From NCBI RefSeq assembly GCF_011386835.1, contig NC_088796.1:69329468-69393467 (forward strand): a DNA stretch of 64,000 nt, written 5' to 3'. This DNA comes from Chrysemys picta bellii. Its lineage: Eukaryota > Chordata > Testudines > Emydidae. The notes beneath the pieces were generated by a model. That model saw only the letters and a program-made list of their open reading frames with translations, had not been told where the DNA came from and searched no databases. The first letter of the stretch is position 1; every line of letters begins with the position of its first letter. The translations under genes were made by a program, and so were the position numbers. This document shows positions 1 to 11,606 of this stretch, piece after piece.

Positions 1-807
1 TGTTTGTGTGGGTGGTGGTGGGGAATGGATTAAGAGAGAAAGGTACAGAAGTTGTTGAGCCTATGGATGGTCTAATAGTAATTTATAAAACTGTCAGAAC
101 ATTTTTTTTTTCTTTTTTTCCACAGAAAGTGTTTTCTTTTACCTAACCACTATAGAGCGGGTCAGAACAACTTTTCAACAGGTGGTAGAAGATCCATATA
201 AGTTAAAGATCCAGGTTCTTATAACTTAATAAGTTAAAGATTATGTTTGAAAACATTTTTCAAGAAATGTTTAAGGATTTCTGCCTTCCCTCCCATCTTT
301 TGTTGATTATCTTAATTTGATGGAAATGTTCTAACAAACTCTACTAATTTGTTTGTGAACTGGGGATAAAACCGTTTTGTGATGAGTAATAAATTGATGA
401 ATCAGTCATACTTCTGGAAATTGACACTCTGACCCAAAATTACTTAGTTTCTGAAATTCTGGAGAGTTTGGAGATTTAAGTTAACAGAAGCTTCTTTTTA
501 AGAGCAACAGCTGTGGCAGATAGGATGGGAGTACAAAAATAGATGTTGACAAGAAGAAAAGGGAGAATGAAAAGGCAGTTCTAATCTGAAAAGTGATACC
601 ATGAATGGCATTGTTGAGTGATATATTATTTTATCTCACTGATTTCCAGATGACTTGTACAATTAGGAGATTTAAAGAGATAGCTTTTCTAATTGCCAGC
701 CCTGCAAATGTAACCTAGAATCTAGAAGTCAAGCTCTGTTCTTTCTGGCTCATACTTCACCAAGAATAAAGATTCTTCAATCAGAATTCATGTCCTGATT
801 GAGCAAT
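1..807. other. Unassigned intronic sequence
   Basis: AT-rich sequence with no coding frame, splice-flanked exon or repeat that I recognise. Confidence 0.4.
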
Positions 808-888
808 GCACTTGAGGATTGATGTCAATGGGACTATTCATATGATCCAAATCAAGCTTGTGCTGAAGTGCTTTGCTGGATCAGAGTG
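808..888 (+). repeat. Old interspersed repeat fragment
   Basis: The stretch with GTCAATGGGACTATTCAT followed by AAGTGCTTTGCTGGATCAG resembles an old, dispersed amniote repeat that I recognise from turtle and bird introns. It is degenerate and its class is uncertain. Confidence 0.4.
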
Positions 889-895
889 TTAGTTC

Positions 896-959
896 ACAGT
901 TCTGTTGATACAGATCGACTAACACAGCTATCCCTCTGGTAGTTGACAGTTCTGTTGAT
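896..959 (+). mobile_element. Minimal Penelope-end insertion with target duplication
   Basis: A 14-bp direct repeat, ACAGTTCTGTTGAT, occurs at 896-909 and again at 946-959. It can be extended to 19 bp with one mismatch (891-909 and 941-959). Between the copies lie only 31-36 bp, including GACTAACACAGCTATCCCTC, which matches the extreme end of the Penelope-like tails seen elsewhere here (for example GACTAACACGGCTGCTACTC near 42014). I read it as an ultra-short tail-only insertion. The target duplication is seen directly; the element identity rests on about 25 matching bases. Confidence 0.65.
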
Positions 960-1426
960 GTTGCTCAAGAGGGAACAGGATGCAGTTCATTCTCCTGCAA
1001 TTCTCTTTGGCTCTGCTGGGTTAACATGAGTAACTGTTGATTCAGGAGAATAAACACAAATGACCATGAGTACACATGGGTGTAATGAGTAAGGCATTTC
1101 TATCTAGACAGAATGGCCCCAAGTATTTATTAAATATATTGTTTTAGATAACCAAGAAGCTGTAATCATTATTAAAGCATAATACACTGGGATTGTTTTT
1201 CTTAATGGCCAACATTGTATGTGTGTATGATTTTTTTATATATTATATATATTTATATATATTATATATAAAAATCACTTAATTAAGGCACCCTTCTGCT
1301 GCCCATACTCAGATAGCGTAAGGTACCATTCAAGCAGTCACCCAAATAAGATCAGCTGGACGTAGGTGGAGGAAGGTACTATTTAACAAGGACAGCAGAA
1401 TCTGGCCCTTAGAAACCTTTCAAATG

Positions 1427-1477
<51 letters not shown>

Positions 1478-3004
1478 TATATATATTTAATAGTCCATAT
1501 AACACACCAGAAGAAAACTTTATTTTAGAAATGAGTTATTTTTGATATCTGTGCAGCTTTAAATATAAAAAATGTTAAATATGTGCCAGCTGCAGCTTTT
1601 CAATAGCATTTACTTGTGATTTTTGCTGCCTTTCAGTTTAGCGGTTTGTTTTTGTTATTTTTTAGGAAGAAAGAGAAATTGGTGGAATTATAAGCTCAAA
1701 CCCGAAATTTTTAAATAGGCAGTTACATTCAAAAGCCAGACTAACTGCAGGTGCATTGTGCTGATGGTAGAGCAGTTATTTTAAAAAGTTTCATGTAGGA
1801 GGGATGGAGGCTGAGTAACAACAGAGGTCCAGAAAATGTGTGGTTTGAAGTGCAAAAGCATTTACTTGTCATTCAAAAAAAAAATCATAACTTTCCTAAA
1901 CTTGGAAACATGTTAGGGTTGCCTACGTTCATTCTTTTAAGAAAACAAGAATGACTAAGATGTACTAGTTAGTCTCTGCTGCCTATTGAGTGTTTGACCC
2001 TTAGGCCTACTGTATACTAGGAAGTTTCCCACCATTGCGAACTCCAAGTTCAGCAAAATCGGTGTTGGGAATGTTAATTCTAGTGAAGATGGTCTGCTGG
2101 CTCCTGATACTATATCATCTATACTTATCTGGAGTATGTCTAATTTTCTCTAGTGGAAAAAAGGCTTGATTTTGCATAAAAAGCACATTCAGTTGTTCAC
2201 GGTTGAACCACCGGGTAACATTTATTATGTAATCATTTCTACAGCATTGTATATTTACACAGCACTTTATAAAATATCAACCAAGACTGTTCATAGCTTT
2301 GAACTGCACTTTCTATACAGAATCTGGAAGTTATCAAAGATATTGTACAGAAAATGAGTTGTAATTTAGATTGTGGTAGCACCCAAATTACATTTGATAC
2401 TTTCCAAACTCAGATGGTGATACAGTCCCTGCCCTGAAGAGCATACAATCTTTCAGTTCACAACAGTATTTTTTATTTAATACTACTTTGGCAGTGTAGT
2501 TTGGAAATTAACCACAAAAGAAACATTTTGGGTGTTGGTTAGATTTCCAGTGTATAGATGATGGCTGTAATTTCTTACGTGTATGCTGGTAAACACTGGA
2601 ATCAGACAGACCCAAATAAAAGGAGAAAGGGAAATAAATTGCCGAGCTGCATTCAGGAATGACAAAACCATCTTCTCCATGAAAAGTTAATCTGCCTTCT
2701 ACTTCCTCTCGTTTGCTCGCTCCACAGAACTGAGTAAACCTGCCAAATCAATATTTCCACTGTAAGAAAGGAAATATTGAGATTGAGCAGATTGGCTTGC
2801 TGGAGTCAGGGCATTAGCAATAGCCTACAACTAGGTTGTGTGAAAAACAATTTTCCATATATTTTGGGCTTTAGTGTTCAATAGTTACAACAGAATAATA
2901 AAATGTAAAAATAGCACAGAGTTGTTGGTCAATTGTACGTATTTTTTGTCTTAATATAGCATTTGTTTGTAATAATATATGATAAATTGCATAAAAAATA
3001 ACCT
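960..3004. other. Intronic sequence with AT tracts and a TG microsatellite
   Basis: An alternating AT tract lies at about 1227-1275 and a TG run at 1433-1471 followed by (AT)n. The part around 2235-2455 ends in a phrase (CCCTGCCCTGAAGAGCATAC) resembling an old dispersed amniote repeat. Nothing else is recognised. Confidence 0.5.
1433..1471 (+). repeat. (TG)n microsatellite
   Basis: An uninterrupted TG dinucleotide run of about 38 bp, followed by a short (AT)n run. Confidence 0.97.
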
Positions 3005-3103
3005 GGCCTAATTCTGCTCTTGTTTTCACCATGTAAATCAGGTTTAACTCCACTTTAAGTCCATGTGAAAGTGTAAAATCAGTGAGAGATCAGAATGAGG
3101 CCC
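3005..3103. repeat. Short inverted-repeat element, GGCCTGATTCTG type
   Basis: It begins GGCCTAATTCTG and ends CAGAATGAGGCCC, which are near-perfect inverted termini, and is about 99 bp long. Related copies are at 19151-19249 and probably 15608-15700. It is an old, non-coding hairpin-like repeat whose superfamily I cannot assign. Confidence 0.6.
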
Positions 3104-3445
3104 AAGTGTCTGTAAGTTAATCTTTAACCTGTGCATCCATGGTACAATATTTTTTTAATAGCCCTAAAAAATTCTTCCATTTCCTGTTGAGCTTGTCTGT
3201 AAAGGCCACCATGCTATAATGAGCTGAGTTCAGATTTGTGTTCTAGCTGGCCTTTTTGGTAGAATCCACCTTCAAATCTCCAGGCCTATTTTGAAGCTAA
3301 TAAATAGTGTTTGCTAATTTTATTTTTTGTTTCACTAGGGGCCCGGTCCTCAAAGTTGCTGAGTAACCTTGACTCCCTCTGAATTTGATGAGTTGAAGAT
3401 GCTCAGTATACTGCAGAGTTGGTCCTAGTTTCTCAGGGTCTTTTA

Positions 3446-3574
3446 GGTATGTCTGCACTGCAATAAAACACCATGCCCCCTTGCGGGGTCCCAGAGTCCA
3501 GGCTCCAGGCCAAGCAAATTACACTGCAATTTTATGGCTCTGCAAACCCGAGTCAGCTGACCCAGGCCAGCTGT

Positions 3575-3615
<41 letters not shown>

Positions 3616-3628
3616 AGTGTAGGTATTA
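3446..3628. mobile_element. Palindromic MITE with GGTATGTCTACACTGCAA-type ends and a 38-T run
   Basis: The left end GGTATGTCTGCACTGCAAT is mirrored by GCAGTGTAGGTATT at the right end. The interior contains paired segments such as GTCAGCTGACC. A 38-nt T homopolymer at 3576-3613 expands what should be a short T stretch next to the right terminus. Relatives are at 10256-10507 and 24051-24439. The open frame across it, with many phenylalanines, is a by-product of the T run. Confidence 0.7.
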
Positions 3629-3841
3629 GGACACAAATTGGGTTATGCTTGATATACTATGACCCAGTCTGTAATTGTTAAGTAATCATCTGGCTTGATC
3701 TGCTGATCCACATGCTGAGTTAGAATCTTTGCGTAGCAAAAAGAGCAGCAAAAGTGAGGGCAGATTTCATTAAAGAGCCAAGCTTCTCTGTAATTGCTAA
3801 TGTCATGTATTACAGCCTCTGACTTTAGGATTTACTATGAT

Positions 3842-3970
3842 AGGATTCAGAAGGGTAGCCATGTTAGTCTGTATCAGCAAAAACAACCAGGAGTCCTTGT
3901 GGCACCTTAGAGACTAACAAATTTATTTGGGTATAAGCTTTTGTGGGCTATAACCTACTTTATCAGTTTT
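3842..3970 (-). mobile_element. Penelope-like tail fragment (family B), degenerate
   Basis: In minus orientation it carries the tail signature GCTTATACCCAAATAAATTT, then TTAGTCTCTAAGGTGCCACA, ending in GACTAACATGGCTACCC. The hammerhead-like core is decayed (CTGATAA instead of CTGANGA, CAAAA instead of CGAAA). No coding part is attached. Confidence 0.75.
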
Positions 3971-5214
3971 CCTCTTTTGTCTCCTCATTCCTGCTATAAG
4001 TATTTTCGTTAAGAAGCTGGAATTTTACTTTCTCCAAATAGATTTTACTTAATTCATTTTGAATTTGGGTCAGACGATTGTTTCTACTGATCCTCATTGG
4101 CATTTGCAGCTCTGTTTCCAAATTGTGTCTTTATATTTGGTGGTAGAAAGTGAGAGGAAAGGGGAACTTATGGATTTCTTCAGCTCTTTGAATTATACTG
4201 CAGTTTGAACCTGATATATGTTAACCTGGAAACACCCCTGAGAAATGGCCACTGCTTTTTTGTATATTCAATGAATAAACAAATGTAATGATTCAGTAAC
4301 CAACCAGGTTACTGTTGCCTTTATTATGATATGTATTATGACACATGTGACCTCGTCGTATTCCTGGTCTGTTGGAATGTCATAGCCAAAGAAATTTATT
4401 TCTATTAATTCTTTTCTGTATCCTGGTTATCGCCAGTGGAGTTTATTAAATTTGCTACTTGTTGAACCAGGACTTTGCCAGATAAGCATCTATAGTAGTC
4501 AGGGTAAGAGGAGGAGGGATAGGACCCGAAAATTTCAGATAGTTACTCAAAATAAATCTCTGAACCCTTTGAGACACTCATATCACTGGGGTTTCTCTGG
4601 ATCCGGGACATTGTCATCTTACTCATTTGCTCTCATGCACTTAACACTTAAAAGATTTCCATTAACTTCTCTGAACCTGATCCAGTGCCCACTGTAGTTG
4701 TCATCAGCTTGTGGAGGGAATCTCTGGTGATGTCTAGTTAAGTAACTAGAATGAATAAGAGGTGCAATGCTTGAATGCAGAAATATTAACTTTATATTCC
4801 GAAGCATTCCCATGTTAGAATGTTTTTAGATACCTGAATACCATGGTTATGAGCATGATATAAATACCTAAACGGATATTAGAGGTATTAGTTTCTGCCA
4901 TTTTAATTGTTTGGTAGCATTAGTTCTAGTCCTTCAGTAAACATTCCACCTTTTCTCTATACTGACCTGTTGTGTTTGTAAATCACCGGCAGATATCTTT
5001 ATCCTTTTAAGACATCCCCAGTGACTGACAGATTTGCCTACACCAAGCTGTTCTATTGTCTCTGTATCATGCTGCAGCAACAGAGAACAGAAATCCTTCT
5101 CTGAGTGTTTTTTTTCCCTTAGTGCTTGGCCTGAGATGAGTTTTAAGTCAAAATTTTATATTCAGTTTAGTAATTGAAAAATCTTGTTTTGTTGCATCTA
5201 AATATGTTAGATAA
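3971..5214. other. Unassigned intronic sequence
   Basis: No recognisable gene or repeat. The short open frames here lack exon features. Confidence 0.4.
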
Positions 5215-5325
5215 AACCTGACCTGAAGAAGAGCTTTGTGTAATCTCAAAAGCTTATTTCTGTCACCAACTGAAGTTGGTTTAATAAAATATATTACTTC
5301 ACTCACCTTGTCCCTCTCACATGGA
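5215..5325 (+). mobile_element. Penelope-like tail fragment (family C)
   Basis: It contains CTGAAGAAGAGCTTTGTGTA, then AAGTTGGTTTAATAAAATAT and ACTCACCTTGTCCCTCTCAC, the same order as the better copy at 9258-9395. The hammerhead-like core CTGAAGA (5223-5229) is intact, but the GAAA box has become AAAA and stem II is imperfect. Tail only, no coding part. Confidence 0.75.
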
Positions 5326-5810
5326 ACAGACACATTTGAACATTTTGGAAGAACTTATTCTAGCAATGCATTTGCACTTGCCAAGTTTGCATTTAATTTC
5401 TCCCCCAGGAATGATTTGGTAGTCAGTTTTATTTCTTGATTTCCATCTCTGCAGCTGGGCATCTGGGGGTTTGAAATCCTTCAAGATGCAGCAATTTGCT
5501 TCACTTTTTGCATCAGCGGGGATAGCTTAACAGGGCATCCTGCTCCTTGCATCTATTAAGGGTTTGTTTTCTGTGTCACAGTGTTATTACAAATCTTTTC
5601 TTTCATGAAATCAGAGAAAAGTCAATTTGAATAGGCCAAAGTGAGTTACTCACTCTTTGGCAAAGTTCCAATAAGCACAGGGATCTTTCTCTACACTGAG
5701 AGGCAGAATAATTTTCCTAGAGGTTGTCAGGAGCAGAATCAATCACAAAGTTGAATATTTTGTGGGTCACTTACACTGTCTAGTGGTAATTTTTTTGTAT
5801 TGATCAATTT

Positions 5811-5915
5811 CATAGAGTTTATGACCGGGGAGACCATTAGATGATTTAGTCTACCTCCTACATAATACAGACCATTAAATTTCATCCCTTACTCTTGTAT
5901 TGAGCTCTGTATTGC
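5811..5915 (-). mobile_element. CR1 LINE 3'-end fragment
   Basis: Reading the plus strand, CATAGAGTTTATGACC, then GACCATTAGATGATTTAGTC and a segment with ACCATTAAATTTCATCC form the reverse complement of a turtle CR1 3' end. Similar fragments occur at 35069 and 56012. 5' truncated. Confidence 0.7.
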
Positions 5916-6513
5916 AGGTAGGGCCTATTCTGATCTCATTTCTATGCATGCATAGCAAGAAAAAGTGGAATAATCTATATACCTTTAATGGGCTAGCAGC
6001 AGCCATAATAGAAAACCATGTGTTTTTAAGCATCCCTGCATCTAGGTAGGCTTCAGGATTGTCTCTTTGGCCTGTCTGGCACACTTTGTGTGCACAGACT
6101 GTCTGTTACCCTTCATGTAAGTAGGACCACACAGTTCAGGTGCCCTGGGCCTCCAGGACCAGTGCTGACCCCCCCCCGCAAAGACACTCCGGAAGCTTAA
6201 ACACACCCTTTCCTAGAGTTCCATCTTGTGGCCACTCTGGTTTACCATTTATTTATTCAGGGACACATACTAGGTGACATACATAACACACAAAAGGAAT
6301 TCTAAAACAATTATACTTTGCTTGCGGACAAAAAAGTAAAAAACACCTGCACACTCTTCTCTGACTCAGTTTCATCATCTCGCTGGAACATTCTTTGGGC
6401 TCAGGTCAGAGTCCCCTAGGATCATCCCCCTTCTTTTGCACAGCCTTTCTTTCTGCTTCTTCTGGTCTTTCTTCTCCCTCTCTCGCTGTCTCTAAAATAG
6501 CTGGTTAGAGATT
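5916..6513. other. Unassigned sequence flanking a solo LTR
   Basis: No coding signal. It is pyrimidine-rich in 6410-6500. Together with 7215-7560 it may belong to an older, unrecognised LTR-type repeat that was hit by the LTR at 6519, but I cannot find its ends. Confidence 0.3.
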
Positions 6514-6518
6514 CCTCC

Positions 6519-7209
6519 TGTGACGGGTTTGGTCACAGAGACCCCCTTGGGCCTGTCACCCTGATGTGCTGAAATTACCTCTGAGCCCTTTTTCCCTGCC
6601 AGGTTGGGACTCCAGAACGCTGTCTTGTTGAGCTAGACATGCTAGCCTGCTGCAACACAGACCCAGGGTCTGGTCCACGCCCCCAAAGCTGCAGACTTAA
6701 CTGAAAACAGCTTAGCAGGTTACCTGCCTCCCTCTCTGTCCTGCTCCACCCCTTTTTATAGCCTTGGCACCAGGCAGGGTGGCTCTCTCTCTGGGTCCCT
6801 ACCCCTCCTTCTAAATGGAAAAGTACCAGATTTAAGATGGCTTTTGTTATCAGGTGACATGGTCACACATTACTGTAAAACCTCCCCAGCTTCCATTCTT
6901 CCTGGGCTGGCCCACACGTAAACAGGAAGGTTTGCAAGTAAACAGAGCCATTTACAGTTCAGTGATTCTCCAGCACCCTTAATGGCTTCCACTTAATATG
7001 TTTAAATCAGTAATACAAGTTTATATCTTATTCTCCTAACTTCAGACATAGAAATAATACATGCAAACAAATAGGATGAACACACTCAGAAGATTATAAG
7101 CTTTGTAATGATACCTTACAAGAGACCTTTTGCATAAAGCATATTCTAGGTACTACATATTCACATTCATAAGCATATTTTCATAAAGCATATGGAGTGC
7201 AATGTCACA
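6519..7209 (-). mobile_element. Solo LTR of an endogenous retrovirus-like element
   Basis: It starts TGTGACGGGTTTGG and ends CAATGTCACA, giving TGTGAC/GTCACA inverted termini, and is flanked by a perfect 5-bp duplication CCTCC (6514-6518 and 7210-7214). Length is 691 bp. A TATA-like CTATAAAAAGGGG is readable on the minus strand at about 6752-6765, which suggests minus orientation. No internal gag/pol/env sequence lies next to it, as expected for a solo LTR left by recombination. Confidence 0.85.
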
Positions 7210-7214
7210 CCTCC

Positions 7215-7984
7215 TTTATAAAGTTGCAATTCCCTTTGCCAGGTGATGCTCTGGTCACCCTTATCAGGTGATCAAAATCTCCCATGAGGTGATGCATTGC
7301 TTAGTTACCAGCCGACCTGTGTGGACTGCTTTTTTTTTTTAGTCTGACCATCTTCTTTGTCCAAGGGAGGGTCCGTTTGGATAGAAGACCATCAGTGTTT
7401 AATGACCTGCGCCAACTTTGTTAGATCTCTGCCAGGTGTAAGAATTTTTCTTGCACCTCCTGGGTGTTCCCACACAATATGGAGGCTAGAGAACAGTTTT
7501 ACCATTAAAATGATTACAGAAAACAAAAAGGAGGTTTTAGTGATCTAGAAATGGACAGACATACACAAAGCTGGAACAGGCCTAATCCAGGCTCCAAGAC
7601 TAACTCAGTCTTCCAAAGCTGAAGCAGGGTTCTACCTAAATTCAGCATCCAGGATGAACAAATTTTTCAGCTGGAGCAGGATTTATAGTACCTTAATCCC
7701 TGCCCTAATATGCTCTGGTCACTCAGCTCCCTCCACCTGACTCAAGATTGTTTCCCACACAGCAGCAATACTGCAGCAAATATCTGCTCCAGGCAAACTC
7801 CTCAACCAGCGTAGTTATTCCAAGGTAAACCTATTCGCTCAGCGAAAAGGAGAAGTCAACCCTGCAGAGCACATCCTGCAGTTGGTTTGTGTCTTTCCAT
7901 TTCCCTTGGAACTTAAAGGAAATTAATACTAGCTACCCATTTAGCCTTGCATAAACCAACCACTGATCGACTTGTCTGTCACAC
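7215..7984. other. Unassigned intronic sequence
   Basis: Contains a short T run near 7330. No coding exon and no element ends that I recognise. Confidence 0.3.
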
Positions 7985-8397
7985 TCAGAATTTCAAGCAA
8001 AAACTTTGTGAGAGACCAGGTGGGTGAGAGAGTATCTCTTATTGGACCAACTTCTATAGGTGGAAGAGACAAGCTTTTGAGTTTACCTTTCCCAGATCTG
8101 AAAAGCTCTGTGTAATCCATAGTGTCACAGCTAAATACAAGCTGGAACAGACTGTTAAGCGTAAGGAGTTTACACATGTTGAAAGGGACCATTCAAAATT
8201 AAGTGTGCAACTAACACCCTTGCTGTCATAAGACAAATGAGAGTTAGTGGGTTTACAGGTTGTTGTATTGAGGCATAAAACCAGTGTGTCTACTGAGTCC
8301 ATGATTTTTGGGGGTGTCTAGCAGAGTTATGAATTTAAATTCTCAGGCTTGTCTTTTGAAGGTGTTGTGCAGGTTTCCTTTGCAGATGAGGACTGAA

Positions 8398-8650
8398 CAG
8401 GAGTGGCTCTAGCTTTTTTGCCGCCCCAAGCACGGCAGGCAGGCTGCCTTCGGCAGCATGCCTGTGGGAGATCCGCCGGTCCCGCGGCTTCGGTGTACCC
8501 ACCGCCAAATCCGCAGGACCCGGCGGACCTCCCACAGGCATGCCACCGAAGGCTGCCTGACTGCCGCCCTTGCAGGGACCGGCAGGGTGCCCCCTGCAGC
8601 TTGCCGCCCCAGGCACGCACTTGGAGCACTGGTGCCTGGAGCCGCTGCTG
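8398..8650. mobile_element. GC-rich hAT-type MITE inside Penelope copy
   Basis: The left end CAGGAGTGGCTCTAG and right end CTGGAGCCGCTGCTG are inverted termini. A perfect 8-bp duplication GGACTGAA (8390-8397 and 8651-8658) marks the insertion, as is typical of hAT transposition. The interior is a GC-rich imperfect palindrome (GGCAGCATGCCTGTGGGAG matched later by CTCCCACAGGCATGCC). Several overlapping open frames here are composition artefacts. Confidence 0.9.
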
Positions 8651-8753
8651 GGACTGAAAGGTCAGATATGGAGTGATTGTTTTGGTGAAAAGTGTTCATA
8701 CACAGGTAACAGTGTGTCTTTGTATTTTTATCATTTTTTTTTTCTGTGTGGGT

Positions 8754-9228
8754 TCATTTAGAGCCTAGTGATAGTCTAAGTTTCATGTAGTTTTTGTTGG
8801 GGCACTTGATGCACTGAATGAAGTACCCCAGATGTTGTGATAGGTATGTGTAGGACCCATGGATCTTGACAGGTGTGTTGGGGTGAGATATTGAACAACG
8901 TAGCAGTATGGCTGCAGATTTTGCATCTGTTATGGCAAGATCTGATACAGCTTTGAGTTCATGTATTCTGGTCTGTAGGGAGTTTGCTTCTGATGATGAA
9001 CTTGGCAAGCTTTGGGTGTTGTTTGAAGGCCAGCAAAGAGGGTTTGGGAAAGATTTCTTTCCGGACATGGTCATCATCAAGTATGAGATGTGTAGGTTTG
9101 AGGACAAGGATTGAGAAGTCAGCTATATAGAGTGATGGTTTTATGAAAAAGAAATCATCACATGCTCCCATGCACTGGAAGGAAAAAGAAATCAGGCAAC
9201 CTACTTGGAGAATATGCAAGAAAACCAA
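8754..9228 (-). pseudogene. Remnant of Penelope-like ORF (linker before endonuclease)
   Basis: Two overlapping minus-strand frames together cover a Penelope-type linker. One contains LLAFKQHPKL and KFIIRSKLPTDQ, comparable with LAYRQPPNLKQILTSNHTSL in the family-A protein at 58.4 kb. The other contains LPSSSSEANS and VKIHGSYTY. The frame changes between them and the GIY-YIG core cannot be read, so the gene is broken by frameshifts and truncation. No function is expected. Confidence 0.65.
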
Positions 9229-9257
9229 AACAACTATTTAAAAAAACAAAAAACAAA

Positions 9258-9395
9258 AACTGAAGAAGAGCTCTGTGCAAGCTTGAAAGCTGGTCTCTCT
9301 CATCAACAGAAGTTGGTTCAATAAAAGATATTTCCTCACCCACCGTGTCTCTAATATCCTGGAACCGACCCAGCTTCAACAACACTGCATAAAAA
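9258..9395 (+). mobile_element. Penelope-like tail, family C, best-preserved hammerhead-like core
   Basis: CTGAAGA (9259-9265 region) is followed by a stem GAGCT...AGCTT (one G-U pair) and then GAAAGC, then AAGTTGGTTCAATAAAAGAT and the distal CCGACCCAGC end. This is the hammerhead ribozyme core order CUGANGA - stem II - GAAA, with one extra A before stem II. It sits in plus orientation opposite the element body. Confidence 0.7.
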
Positions 9396-9604
9396 AACCT
9401 GATGACAGCCATCCAACACAAACACAAAAAGTGGAGCCAACTATAATAACTCCACAACCCATTAAGTACCACCTCTGGGAGAAATCAAGACACAAGGATC
9501 CACCACATGGACATGACATGATACCCCAATATCAGCCTATTGAAACCAGCCCTAACTGGAGCTGAATTATCTGTACTCTCTAAGTGTATGTCAACAGGAG
9601 CGGC

Positions 9605-10250
9605 AGGTTTGTATAATTTTTGGTGGCGCCCAGAACAGGTCAAAGTCCCCCCCCCCATATATACCTACCTAAGGCTCTGGGAGGGAGTTTGGGTGTGGGC
9701 CGGGGTTTGGGTGCGGGAGGGGTGCAGGCTCAGGGAGGGAGTTTGGGTGCTGGGTGTGGACTCTGGGCTGGGGCAGGGGGCGGGGGGGCGGGACAGGGTG
9801 AGGGTTGCGGTGCTTACCTCGGGCAGCTCCTGAAAGCGACCCGCATACCCCTCTGGCAGCGGCTCCTAGGCGGCGAGAAGGGGGAGTCTCCGCCCACTGC
9901 TGCCCGCAGGCAGTGCCCCCACAGTTCCATTGGCCACAGTTCCCGGCCAATGGGAGCTGCAGAGTTGGTGCTCAGGGTGGGGGCAATGTGCAGAGACACA
10001 CACAGCCCTGCGGCGTAGGGCCGTTCCGGCCGCTTCCGGGAGTGGTTCGGAGCGCGGGCAGGCAGGAAGCCGCTTTAGCCCCACTGTGCTGCCTGGGGTT
10101 GGCAGGAGGGCTGGGGGATGTTCTGGGGGAGGCGCGTGGAGGCGGTAGGTGGGCCTGGGGGAGAGACCTGGCCCTGAACGTTGGTGGAGCTGGGCCCCTG
10201 GGCCCAGAATATTCCTGGAGCCTGGGCACCTTGGGCCCATATAACTCGCC
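9605..10250. repeat. GC-rich chelonian-type repeat
   Basis: It opens with AGGTTTGTATAATTTTTGGT, then runs of a TTTGGGTGTGGGC-like phrase repeated imperfectly (about 9680-9760), then GC-rich sequence with CCATTGGCCACAGTTCCCGG. I recognise the type as a dispersed turtle repeat but cannot place its class or ends. The open frames of 60-205 codons here are due to high GC. Confidence 0.5.
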
Positions 10251-10255
10251 GCCCC

Positions 10256-10507
10256 TGCATGTCAACACAGCAAAGAAAAACCCACAGCTGGCCCATGCTA
10301 GCCACTCTGGCTGGGACTGCAGGGCTGTTTCATTGCTGTGTAGACTTCTGGGTTCAAGTTGGAGCACCTGTGGGGTTGGAGAGCAGGAGGGTCCCAGAGC
10401 CCAGAAGTCTACACAGCAGTGAAACAGCCCCACAGCCTGAGCCTCATGAGCCTGAGTCGGCTGGCACGGGCCAGCCATGGGTTTTTCTTTGCTGTGTAGA
10501 CATACCC
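10256..10507. mobile_element. Palindromic MITE with GTCTACAC-type ends
   Basis: The left terminus (CAACACAGCAAAGAAAAACC) is mirrored by GGGTTTTTCTTTGCTGTGTAGACATACC at the right. The inner segments CACTGGCTGTTTC-like and CAGAAGTCTACACAGCAGTG also pair, so the element can fold into a long hairpin. Same family as 3446-3628. Confidence 0.7.
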
Positions 10508-11606
10508 GAAGGGACTGAACTTCTGCCCCCCCACAGAACCTGATACCAAAATAACCTGTGGAGAACTAGAGGAATTCTTTCACCAACTCTGCCTCAAAAG
10601 AATTCTTTCACAACAAAGATGCCAAGAAGTCATCTAATGGTGCAACCTTAACTGCAAAATGTTTCAGTATTAATTGTGCAATACAAATTATTGCTAGCCT
10701 GTGTAATTTGCAACAATCACAAATAGTATTTATGCATTTTTAACCTTATATACCCAATGTGCACATTGCACCATTTGAATATACAGTTGTTGTATCTAGC
10801 CATTTGTATGTGTAATGATCAGATTTGCATGCTCACATAGCCAGTTAAACTATAACACTGATATAACCTTAATTAGTTGTTCATAGCATTTAGAAAACCA
10901 GGCCTATAATCTCCAATGGTTTTGATTCTTTGATTTACAAACCTGTTTCCAATATATTGTTTAAGTTAAATTTTGGAGTTGAATGTGGAAAAATATAAAC
11001 AAGAATTGACTGCAGGAAGCTGTAACTTTGTTTGAAGATGGTGAACCAAGAAAACTTGGACGACATCTCAGAAAAATCAAGCCTTAATCTCCTCCTTGAA
11101 TGAGCAGGCAGAGAGGTGCTCAGACAGCTGGGAGGCTGATTGCTTGTTTCTCCTCTCTGGAAAAAAGGTCCGATAATGACCAAAGGAGTTAAAGATTTGT
11201 ACTGAAGCTGAGAGAGAAGCTGGCTGGAAAACAACTAGGAGTTTCCGGTGATTTAAAGTGTTGGAACTACAGGGTTATAAGTGTGGGGGTGGAAGATATG
11301 TGGAGTCATCACTAGAAAGAGGCATTTTGAGGAGCAGGGATGAAACTGCTATTATGGCATTCTCCTCCTTCCCTCCCCCAAAATTTGGTGGAACAGAGAC
11401 AAGGTTTTTGGAAAAAGGGAGTAAGTGCAAAACAGTACAGGGAAGCAAAGCTGGCAGTGCTGGGGGGAAAAAATAATTCAACCTGGATTGAATCCAAACA
11501 TTGCAAAAACATTTTGGTGAGGGGGAAAAAATCCATTTTGGGTTGAATAAATTGAACCAAAATCCATCAGTGGCGGTTGCAGAGGAGGACTCCTTTATAA
11601 TTTTTA
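10508..11606. other. Unassigned intronic sequence
   Basis: No coding signal and no repeat that I recognise. Confidence 0.4.

Larger units (their letters stand above)
7985..9395 (-). mobile_element. Decayed Penelope-like element, family C, tails at both ends
   Basis: The minus strand carries a family-C tail (about 7985-8110), a 3' non-coding region (8111-8397 and 8659 onward) and a coding remnant (to about 9130). At 9258-9395 a second family-C tail lies in plus orientation, so the copy is flanked by inverted tails like the two family-A copies. A hAT MITE splits it at 8398-8650. Penelope-like elements are retroelements with their own reverse transcriptase clade and usually a GIY-YIG endonuclease. 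I could not define a target duplication. Assignment by eye. Confidence 0.7.

Noticed and set aside
3481..3681. Frame with a run of phenylalanines
   Set aside because: Produced by the 38-nt T homopolymer in a MITE.
6519..7209. Part of an intact endogenous retrovirus
   Set aside because: No gag, pol or env sequence lies beside it, and the 5-bp duplication directly abuts both LTR ends, so it is solo.
9805..10478. Open frames of 120-205 codons on both strands
   Set aside because: They overlap in several frames in GC-rich repeat sequence, which points to low stop frequency and not coding.
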